Shown: positions 57,650 through 64,000 of the stretch, piece after piece
How positions within the stretch are numbered: the first letter of the stretch is position 1
Layout: each line of letters opens with the position of its first letter
From: Rhodococcus rhodnii NBRC 100604
GTDB taxonomy: Bacteria; Actinomycetota; Actinomycetes; Mycobacteriales; Mycobacteriaceae
Direction of reading: 5' to 3'
DNA length: 64,000 nt
NCBI RefSeq assembly: GCF_001894925.1
Contig: NZ_BCXD01000014.1
Location: 62,001-126,000 of the forward strand
Notes under the pieces: generated by a model
Told to the model about the DNA's origin: nothing
The model's database searches: none
What the model saw: only the letters and a program-made list of their open reading frames with translations
Translations under genes and position numbers: made by a program

Positions 57650-60487
57650 TTGTCAGACCTGGTTCAAGGATCGACTCCCGACGCCGCCGACGAGGCTGCG
57701 CAGCAGCGGGGCGGGCCCAGCCGATCGGAAGGGCGCGTTCGCGTCATCCGCGAGGGCGTCGCGTCCTACCTGCCGGACATCGATCCCGACGAGACCGAGG
57801 AGTGGCTCGAGTCGTTCGACGGCCTGCTCGACAGGTCCGGTCCGCAGCGCGCGCGGTATCTGATGCTGCGCATGCTCGAGCGGGCGGGCGAGAAACACGT
57901 CGCACTGCCGGCGCTGACCTCGACCGACTACGTCAACACCATTCCGACCGAGAACGAGCCGTGGTTCCCCGGCGACGAAGAGGTCGAGCGCCGCTACCGC
58001 GCCTACATCCGGTGGAACGCCGCGATCATGGTGCACCGCGCGCAGCGTCCCGGAATCGGTGTGGGCGGGCACATCTCGACGTACGCGTCGTCCGCCGCGC
58101 TGTACGAGGTCGGCTTCAACCACTTCTTCCGCGGCAAGGATCACGAGGGCGGCGGCGACCAGATCTTCATCCAGGGTCACGCGTCGCCCGGCATCTACGC
58201 CCGCGCGTTCCTCGAGGGCCGGCTCACCGAATCGCAGATGGACGGGTTCCGCCAGGAGCAGAGCCACAAGAGCAAGGGTGGCGGCCTGCCGTCGTACCCG
58301 CATCCCCGGTTGCTCCCCGACTTCTGGGAGTTCCCGACGGTCTCGATGGGTCTCGGCCCGATGAACGCGATCTACCAGGCGCGGCTCAACCACTACCTGC
58401 ACGACCGCGGCCTCAAGGACACCTCGAAGCAGCACGTGTGGGCGTTCCTCGGCGACGGCGAGATGGACGAGCCCGAGTCGCGCGGTCTCGCGCACGTCGC
58501 GGCGACCGAGGGTCTCGACAACCTCACGTTCGTCGTCAACGCCAACCTGCAGCGGCTCGACGGTCCGGTCCGCGGCAACGGCAAGATAATCCAGGAACTC
58601 GAGTCGTTCTTCCGCGGTGCGGGCTGGAACGTCATCAAGGTGATCTGGGGCCGCGAGTGGGACGCACTGCTGCACGGGGACAAGGACGGCGCGCTCGTCA
58701 ACCTCATGAACGTCACGCCCGACGGCGACTTCCAGACCTACAAGGCGAACGACGGCGCCTTCGTGCGCGAGCACTTCTTCGGTCGTGATCCGCGCACCAA
58801 GGAGCTCGTGAAGAACCTGTCCGACAAGGAGATCTGGAATCTCAAGCGCGGCGGACACGACTACCGCAAGATCTACGCCGCGTACGCCGCCGCGATGGCA
58901 CACAAGGGCCAGCCGACGGTGATCATCGCCCACACGATCAAGGGCTACACGCTGGGCAAGCACTTCGAGGGACGCAACGCGACCCACCAGATGAAGAAGC
59001 TCACGCTCGACGACCTCAAGGCGTTCCGCGACGTCCAGCGGATCCCGATCTCGGACGAGGAACTCGAGAAGGATCCGTACCTGCCCCCCTACTACCACCC
59101 GGGGCCGGAGTCGCCCGAGATCCAGTACATGCTCGACCGGCGTCGTCAGCTCGGCGGATTCCTGCCCGAGCGCCGCACGAAGGCCACACCGCTGGCGATC
59201 CCCGCGGAGTCGGCGCTGTCGGTCGTGCGCAAGGGATCGGGCAAGCAGGAGGTCGCGACGACGATGGCGTTCGTGCGCATCGTCAAGGAACTGTTGCGCG
59301 ACAAGGAACTCGGCAAGCGGATCGTCCCGATCATCCCCGACGAGGCACGCACGTTCGGTATGGACTCGTGGTTCCCGTCGCTGAAGATCTACAACCGGCT
59401 GGGCCAGCTGTACACCTCCGTCGACGCCGAGCTCATGCTCGCGTACAAGGAGAGCGAAGCCGGTCAGATCCTGCACGAGGGAATCAACGAGGCCGGGTCG
59501 ACGGCGTCGTTCACGGCGGTCGGCACGTCCTACGCGACACACGGCGAACCGCTGATCCCGATGTACATCTTCTACTCGATGTTCGGGTTCCAGCGCACCG
59601 GCGACGGACTGTGGGCGGCGGCCGATCAGATGGCCCGCGGGTTCATCCTCGGCGCGACGGCGGGCCGGACGACGCTGACGGGCGAAGGGCTTCAGCACGC
59701 CGACGGTCACTCGCTGCTACTCGCGTCGACGAACACCGCCGTCGCGGCGTACGACCCGGCGTTCTCGTACGAGATCGCCCACATCGTGCTCGACGGCCTG
59801 CGCCGGATGTACGGCGGCGAGGGCGCCGCGGAGGGCGAGCTCGGCGGCGAGAACGTCATCTACTACCTGACGATGTACAACGAGCCGTACCACCAGCCGG
59901 CCGAGCCGGAGAACCTCGACGTCGAGGGCGTCCTCAAGGGCATCTACCTGTTCAAGCAGGCGGAGGGCTCGGGGCCGAAGGCCCAGATCCTCGTGTCGGG
60001 TGTGACGGTTCCGGACGGCCTGCGGGCGCAGGAGCTGCTCGAGTCGGACTGGGGCGTCGCGGCCGACGTGTGGTCGGTGACGTCGTGGGGTGAACTGCGT
60101 CGCGACGGCGTCGAGTGCGAGAAGGCGGCGCTTCGCGATCCGAGCACGGACGCGCCCGTCCCCTACGTCGCGACGGCGCTCGCCGACGCCGCGGGCCCGT
60201 TCGTCGCCGCGAGCGACTGGATGCGCGCGGTGCCCGATCAGATCCGTCAGTGGGTGCCCGGGTCGTACACGACGCTCGGCACCGATGGGTTCGGCTTCTC
60301 CGACACCCGTCCTGCGGCACGCCGCTACTTCAACGTCGACGCCGAGTCGATCGTGGTGGCCGTCCTGCAGGCGCTCGCCGCCGAGGGTTCGGTCGAGCGC
60401 GACGTCGTGGCGAAGGCCGCGGACCAGTACCGGATCGACGACGTCGACGCCGCACCCGAGCAGACCTCGGACCCGGGCGTCGCGTGA
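57650..60487 (+). CDS. aceE: Pyruvate dehydrogenase E1 component, homodimeric type
   Basis: Thiamine-diphosphate enzyme decarboxylating pyruvate and acetylating E2 (sucB/dlaT product in this window). 945 residues with [21 protein letters not shown], the ThDP motif [12 protein letters not shown]...[28 protein letters not shown], and the transketolase middle and C-terminal domains ([15 protein letters not shown]; RPWxPG-like [22 protein letters not shown]). TTG 57650 with GAGGAGA upstream gives the family N-terminus; earlier ATG 57533 lies in non-coding-looking sequence. Position matches Rv2241. Confidence 0.95.
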   Translation: MSDLVQGSTPDAADEAAQQRGGPSRSEGRVRVIREGVASYLPDIDPDETEEWLESFDGLLDRSGPQRARYLMLRMLERAGEKHVALPALTSTDYVNTIPTENEPWFPGDEEVERRYRAYIRWNAAIMVHRAQRPGIGVGGHISTYASSAALYEVGFNHFFRGKDHEGGGDQIFIQGHASPGIYARAFLEGRLTESQMDGFRQEQSHKSKGGGLPSYPHPRLLPDFWEFPTVSMGLGPMNAIYQARLNHYLHDRGLKDTSKQHVWAFLGDGEMDEPESRGLAHVAATEGLDNLTFVVNANLQRLDGPVRGNGKIIQELESFFRGAGWNVIKVIWGREWDALLHGDKDGALVNLMNVTPDGDFQTYKANDGAFVREHFFGRDPRTKELVKNLSDKEIWNLKRGGHDYRKIYAAYAAAMAHKGQPTVIIAHTIKGYTLGKHFEGRNATHQMKKLTLDDLKAFRDVQRIPISDEELEKDPYLPPYYHPGPESPEIQYMLDRRRQLGGFLPERRTKATPLAIPAESALSVVRKGSGKQEVATTMAFVRIVKELLRDKELGKRIVPIIPDEARTFGMDSWFPSLKIYNRLGQLYTSVDAELMLAYKESEAGQILHEGINEAGSTASFTAVGTSYATHGEPLIPMYIFYSMFGFQRTGDGLWAAADQMARGFILGATAGRTTLTGEGLQHADGHSLLLASTNTAVAAYDPAFSYEIAHIVLDGLRRMYGGEGAAEGELGGENVIYYLTMYNEPYHQPAEPENLDVEGVLKGIYLFKQAEGSGPKAQILVSGVTVPDGLRAQELLESDWGVAADVWSVTSWGELRRDGVECEKAALRDPSTDAPVPYVATALADAAGPFVAASDWMRAVPDQIRQWVPGSYTTLGTDGFGFSDTRPAARRYFNVDAESIVVAVLQALAAEGSVERDVVAKAADQYRIDDVDAAPEQTSDPGVA

Positions 60488-60491
60488 TCGC

Positions 60492-60526
60492 CGCGGCCGG
60501 CCGGGACACGCTCCCGGCCGGCCGCG
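60492..60526 (+). terminator. Terminator after aceE
   Basis: A perfect 14-bp GC-only stem (60492-60505 with 60513-60526), 7-base loop, starting 5 bases after the aceE stop and ending about 18 bases before the mabR -10. Confidence 0.8.
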
Positions 60527-60555
60527 CGCCCGCGACGCACGGGTAGTTTCTAGGC

Positions 60556-61878
60556 ATGGCCGACGAGGGAAGGTCCGACCGAGGACGGGCCGCCCAGGAT
60601 CACGGGCGCCCGTGGACGCGCAGCGCCCGCGAACCGCTCCCCGACGCACTGCTGCGTCGCGTCAAGCAGGTCTCGGGCCGGCTCGCCACCGAGGCCGTCA
60701 AGACGATGGGCGAGCGGCTCGACTTCTTCGACGATCTCGACGCCGCGCAGCGCGCGAACGTGCAGTCGGTCGTGCAGACGTCGGTCATCAACTTCCTCGA
60801 CTGGCTCGAGGACTCCGACACCGACATCCGGTTCGGCCTCGACACCTTCCAGATCATCTCGCAGGATCTCGCGAGCCGGCTCACATTGCGGCAGACCGTC
60901 GACATGATCCGGGTCGCGATGGAGTTCTTCGAGCAGTGGCTGCCCGCGCTGGCCCGCAACGACGCGCAGCTCACCGCCCTGACGGAGGCGATCCTGCGGT
61001 ACGGCCGCGAGCTCGGATTCGCCGCGGCCGCGGTGTACGCGAGCGCCGCCGAGTCGCGCGGTGCGTGGGACACCCGGCTCGAGGCGCTCGTCGTCGACGC
61101 CGTCGTGCGCGGCGACACCGGCTCCGACATGCTCTCGCGTGCCGCGACGCTGAACTGGGACGCGACGGCCCCCGCTACGGTCGTCGTGGGGATGCCGCCG
61201 TCGGGCGATCGGATCGGTGTCGTCGCCCGCGTGCACGACGTCGCCCGACGGCACCGGCGCGCCGCGCTCGCCGTCGTGCAGGGCCCCCGGCTCGTCGTCA
61301 TCGTGAGCGGCGATCTCCACGACGGCAACGGCGCGGGCACCCGGCGCTCGGAGTTCGTGACGGCGTTGCTGGCGCTGTTCTCGGACGAGCCCGTCGTCTT
61401 CGGGCCGACCGTGCTGGGGCTCGGTGCGGCGCACGCGAGCGCGACCGAGGCACTCGTCGCGGTGCACGCCGTCGCCGGCTGGCGGGGCGCTCCGCGTCCG
61501 GTGTTCTCCGACGAACTGCTGCCCGAACGCGCGCTGCTGGGCGACGACGTCGCGATCCGGACGCTGGGGACCGATCTGGTGCGGCCACTGCTCGACGCGG
61601 GCACCTCGCTCGTCGACACGCTCGACGCGTATCTGGACAGCGGCGGGGCCGTCGAGGCGTGTGCTCGCACCCTGTTCGTGCATCCCAACACTGTGAGATA
61701 TCGACTGAAACGGATAGCCGAGCTCACATCTCTGGATCCGATGCTCGCTCGCGACGCCTACGTCTTGCGCATCGCCATGACGCTCGAACGGCTGACACAG
61801 TCACGTAACGAACTGCGCGCGCCCGTCACACCCGCCACTGGTTTCACATTCGCGCAAATCGGACCGATCGGAATGTAA
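60556..61878 (+). CDS. mabR: PucR-type transcriptional regulator, MabR-like (FAS-II regulator)
   Basis: 440 residues. A helical N-terminal sensor half, a GGDEF/PucR-like middle and a C-terminal helix-turn-helix (LLDAGTSLVDTLDAYLDSGGAVEACARTLFVHPNTVRYRLKRIAELTSLDP), the HTH_30 type. In M. tuberculosis the protein at this position (Rv2242, MabR) controls the fasII operon fabD-acpM-kasA-kasB, which follows here. TAGTTT at 60544-60549 is 6 bases before the ATG: leaderless. Predicted to bind the dyads at 61921-61989. Confidence 0.9.
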   Translation: MADEGRSDRGRAAQDHGRPWTRSAREPLPDALLRRVKQVSGRLATEAVKTMGERLDFFDDLDAAQRANVQSVVQTSVINFLDWLEDSDTDIRFGLDTFQIISQDLASRLTLRQTVDMIRVAMEFFEQWLPALARNDAQLTALTEAILRYGRELGFAAAAVYASAAESRGAWDTRLEALVVDAVVRGDTGSDMLSRAATLNWDATAPATVVVGMPPSGDRIGVVARVHDVARRHRRAALAVVQGPRLVVIVSGDLHDGNGAGTRRSEFVTALLALFSDEPVVFGPTVLGLGAAHASATEALVAVHAVAGWRGAPRPVFSDELLPERALLGDDVAIRTLGTDLVRPLLDAGTSLVDTLDAYLDSGGAVEACARTLFVHPNTVRYRLKRIAELTSLDPMLARDAYVLRIAMTLERLTQSRNELRAPVTPATGFTFAQIGPIGM

Positions 61879-61920
61879 CGCGGAACGCAGCACGAACGAT
61901 GCGGCTCGGCGACGTGCCAT

Positions 61921-61939
61921 TTTGTGGGAATCCCACAAA
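61921..61939. promoter_or_regulatory. fasII operator: perfect dyad TTTGTGGGA-A-TCCCACAAA
   Basis: A 19-bp perfect palindrome between mabR and fabD. The TTTTGT...ACAAA outer bases resemble the MabR site as I recall it, but the spacing in my memory differs, so the protein assignment is tentative. Confidence 0.65.
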
Positions 61940-61960
61940 CAGAGCCGCGACCTTTCATTG

Positions 61961-61989
61961 CCGACAACATCTGTAGCAAGGGTTGTCGG
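61961..61989. promoter_or_regulatory. fasII dyad CCGACAAC-N13-GTTGTCGG
   Basis: Perfect 8-bp arms (61961-61968, 61982-61989) ending 16 bases before the fabD start. The centre likely contains the fasII promoter (TAGCAA near 61974). May be a second regulator site or a leader hairpin. Confidence 0.6.
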
Positions 61990-62005
61990 GGTGTTCCCTT
62001 GAGTG

Positions 62006-62923
62006 GTGATTGCGTTGCTCGCCCCCGGACAGGGCTCACAGACTCCCGGCATGCTCTCCGAATGGATCGAGTTGCCCGGTGCCGCCGACCGTCTGGCGGT
62101 GTGGTCCAAGGCCGCGGGCCTCGACCTCGTCCGGCTCGGCACCACCGCGACCGCGGAGGAGATCACCGACACCGCGGTGACCCAGCCTCTCGTCGTCGCC
62201 GCCGCGCTCCTCGCGTTCGAGAACGCCGACGAGCAGGGCCTCGTGCCTGCCGATGCGATCGCCGCGGGCCATTCCGTCGGCGAACTCGCCGCCGCCGTCG
62301 TCGCAGGTGTCCTGTCGGCCGACGACGCCGTCGCACTCGCCGCTCTGCGCGGCGCCGAGATGGCCAAGGCCTGCGCGCTCGAACCGACCGGCATGTCCGC
62401 CGTCCTCGGCGGCGACGAAGCGACCGTCCTCGCGCGGCTCGACGAGCTCGGACTCGAACCCGCGAACCGCAACGCCGCAGGCCAGATCGTGGCAGCGGGC
62501 CTGCGTACGGCCCTCGACGAACTCGCCGCGAATCCGCCCGAGAAGGCGCGCGTGCGCGCGCTTCCCGTCGCCGGCGCCTTCCACACGCGGTTCATGGCGC
62601 CCGCACAGGACGCCGTCTCCGAGGCGGCCTCGCGCATCGTGCCCGGGGAACCGACCCGCACGCTGCTGTCGAACTCCGACGGCGCGCCCGTGACGTCCGG
62701 CGCGGACGCCCTCACCAAGCTCGCGGCCCAGGTCACCCGCCCCGTGCGGTGGGACCTCTGCACCGCGACGCTTCGCGACACCGCCGTCACGAAGCTCGTC
62801 GAACTGCCGCCCGCCGGCACGCTCGTCGGAATCGCGAAGCGCGAGATGCGCGGAACGCCCGCCCTCGCCGTCAAGACCCCCGTCGACGTCGCGGGCATCG
62901 CCGAGCCGGCACCCACCGGCTAG
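62006..62923 (+). CDS. fabD: Malonyl-CoA:ACP transacylase
   Basis: Loads malonate onto AcpM for FAS-II and mycolic acid synthesis. 305 residues; the start IALLAPGQGSQTPGML is the family N-terminus, the nucleophile Ser90 is in GHSVGE, Arg in the RGAEMAKAC segment and the His of VAGAFHTRFM complete the site. GTG 62006 is preferred to GTG 62003 by comparison with the family start; no Shine-Dalgarno is visible. First gene of the fabD-acpM-kasA operon. Confidence 0.94.
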   Translation: MIALLAPGQGSQTPGMLSEWIELPGAADRLAVWSKAAGLDLVRLGTTATAEEITDTAVTQPLVVAAALLAFENADEQGLVPADAIAAGHSVGELAAAVVAGVLSADDAVALAALRGAEMAKACALEPTGMSAVLGGDEATVLARLDELGLEPANRNAAGQIVAAGLRTALDELAANPPEKARVRALPVAGAFHTRFMAPAQDAVSEAASRIVPGEPTRTLLSNSDGAPVTSGADALTKLAAQVTRPVRWDLCTATLRDTAVTKLVELPPAGTLVGIAKREMRGTPALAVKTPVDVAGIAEPAPTG

Positions 62924-63052
62924 ATTCTGCGCGCGCACCTTCGCGCGACAACAAGACATGCGGGACGGCACGTCGCCGTCCTCCGCAGCGAGCCGTCCGG
63001 CGACGGGCTGCTCTGCAACCCGCACCATCATCACGAGAAGGGAGCCACCCCC

Positions 63053-63361
63053 GTGGCACTCACCCAGGAAGAAATCGTCGCCGAGCTCGGACAGATCATC
63101 GAGGAGGTCACCGGCATCGAACCCTCCGAGGTGACCGTCGAGAAGTCCTTCGTCGACGACCTCGACATCGACTCGCTGTCGATGGTCGAGATCGCCGTCC
63201 AGACCGAGGACAAGTACGGCGTGAAGATCCCCGACGAGGACCTCGCGGGTCTGCGCACGGTCGGCGACGCCGTCTCGTACATCCAGAAGCTCGAGGCCGA
63301 GAACGGCGAGCAGGCCGAGGCGGTCAAGGCCAAGCTCGACGCCGACAAGAACGACGAGTGA
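63053..63361 (+). CDS. acpM: Meromycolate extension acyl carrier protein
   Basis: 102-residue acyl carrier protein. The phosphopantetheine site Ser41 is in D-I-D-S-L-S-M-V-E. The core domain (about 1-80) is followed by the acidic/lysine-rich C-terminal extension (ENGEQAEAVKAKLDADKNDE) typical of mycobacterial AcpM rather than a normal 78-residue ACP. GTG 63053 has AGAAGGGAG upstream. The 129-base gap after fabD contains a small hairpin (62964-62980). kasA follows after 7 bases. Confidence 0.95.
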   Translation: MALTQEEIVAELGQIIEEVTGIEPSEVTVEKSFVDDLDIDSLSMVEIAVQTEDKYGVKIPDEDLAGLRTVGDAVSYIQKLEAENGEQAEAVKAKLDADKNDE

Positions 63362-63368
63362 GTCGTAC

Positions 63369-64000
63369 GTGACGTCCGCAAACCGTTCTTTCCCGAACAT
63401 CGTCGTCACCAGCCTCGCGGCGTCGACGTCGGTCGCGGGTGACGTGGATGGCACGTGGAAGGCTCTGCTCGCAGGCGAGAGCGGAATCGACACCCTCCAC
63501 GACGACTTCGTCACGGAGTACGAGCTTCCCGTCAGCATCGGTGGACACCTGAAGGTCTCCCCCGACGAGTCGCTCTCGCGTGTCGAGCTGCGCCGGATGA
63601 GCTTCGTGGAGCGGCTCGCGCTGGTCCTGAGCCGCCAGGTGTGGTCCGACGCCGGCAGCCCCGAGGTCGATCGCGATCGGCTCGCCGTCGGCATCGGCAC
63701 GGGCCTCGGTGGCGGTGAGGCCCTCATCGACGCCGTCGACAAGATGAAGACCGGTGGATACCGCAAGGTCTCGCCGTTCTCCGTGCAGATGGTCATGCCG
63801 AACGGCCCGTCCGCAACCGTCGGGCTCGAGCTCGGTGCGCGCGGTGGGGTCATCACCCCCGTCTCGGCGTGTTCGTCGGGCTCGGAGGCCATCGCGCACG
63901 CCTACCGCATGCTGGCGATGGGCGACGCGGACATCATCGTGACGGGCGGTGTCGAAGGATTCCTCGACGCCGTGCCGATCGCGAGCTTCTCGATGATGCG
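63369..64000 (+). CDS. kasA: Beta-ketoacyl-ACP synthase KasA (3' end outside the window)
   Basis: Condensing enzyme of FAS-II elongating meromycolate chains; the target of thiolactomycin in mycobacteria. 210 of about 416 residues are visible. N-terminal NIVVTSLAASTSVAGDVDGTWKALLAGESGI and the catalytic Cys168 in the VSACSSGSEA motif are present; the two histidines lie beyond the window edge. GTG 63369 is 7 bases after the acpM stop. Downstream kasB/accD6 genes would be expected but are not in view. Confidence 0.94.
   Translation, partial: MTSANRSFPNIVVTSLAASTSVAGDVDGTWKALLAGESGIDTLHDDFVTEYELPVSIGGHLKVSPDESLSRVELRRMSFVERLALVLSRQVWSDAGSPEVDRDRLAVGIGTGLGGGEALIDAVDKMKTGGYRKVSPFSVQMVMPNGPSATVGLELGARGGVITPVSACSSGSEAIAHAYRMLAMGDADIIVTGGVEGFLDAVPIASFSMM

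Overview
The window is high-GC DNA with very strong G/C bias at third codon positions, frequent GTG (and two likely TTG) starts, and short intergenic gaps. The gene content points to a mycolic-acid actinobacterium (order Mycobacteriales), most likely a Rhodococcus or close relative: an actinobacterial qcrCAB/ctaE/ctaC/ctaF respiratory set, an LtsA-type asnB, glnA1/glnE/glnA2, the MabR-like regulator followed by fabD-acpM-kasA (FAS-II), and PtkA/PtpA-like proteins. Gene order follows the Mycobacterium tuberculosis segment from about Rv2191 to Rv2245 (recalled from knowledge, not searched), with local insertions and losses. The species cannot be fixed from the sequence alone.

Layout. 1-3.6 kb: 3' part of a DEDDh exonuclease/GIY-YIG protein, a stand-alone Lrp/AsnC ligand-binding protein, trpD and an unknown gene. 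3.7-10.4 kb: ctaE-qcrCAB (+) and, convergent, ctaC and ctaF (-), with an MmcQ/YjbR gene between. 10.6-18.5 kb: asnB, adenosine kinase-like pfkB, an A-type Fe-S carrier, glycerate kinase, a DUF3043 protein, a small membrane protein, cobT and cobS. 18.5-28.2 kb: ilvE, gcvT, pepA, an unknown gene, the lipoate-bearing E2 (sucB/dlaT) with lipB and lipA, a DUF4191 protein and an RDD protein. 28.3-38.3 kb: glnA1 behind a four-part GlnR box, an inserted four-gene osmoprotectant ABC transporter, and glnE-glnA2. 38.4-49.1 kb: a secreted CaeA-like hydrolase, panB, a lipoprotein, prolyl iminopeptidase, DUF1345, rnpB (RNase P RNA, minus strand), DUF1697, an ArsB/SLC13-type transporter, RNase HI-phosphatase fusion, zinc-ribbon protein and Nif3-like protein. 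49.2-51.4 kb: PtkA-like HAD protein, PtpA and SURF1.

51.4-56.2 kb is the accessory part: a VOC protein and TetR regulator facing each other across a large dyad operator; a second TetR regulator facing an FMN reductase-efflux pump operon across TTACGTAA-type palindromes; and a DHFR-like gene whose frame ends inside a tRNA-Val(UAC) gene on the other strand. 56.3-64 kb: AhpE-like peroxiredoxin, DUF3052, aceE, mabR, then fabD, acpM and the start of kasA behind two perfect dyads.

The genes form linked systems: cytochrome bcc-aa3 respiration with SURF1; PDH/KGDH E1 and E2 with lipoate synthesis; glutamine synthetase with its adenylyltransferase (target Tyr406 present in GlnA1) and GlnR control; FAS-II and its regulator; DAP amidation by AsnB. 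I found no CRISPR array, transposase or phage gene. The most informative unannotated signals are a window-wide pattern of -10 hexamers placed 6-8 nt before start codons (leaderless mRNAs), the GlnR box, two paired-dyad TetR operators, a probable 30-codon gene beside rnpB, and two four-armed palindromes between convergent genes.
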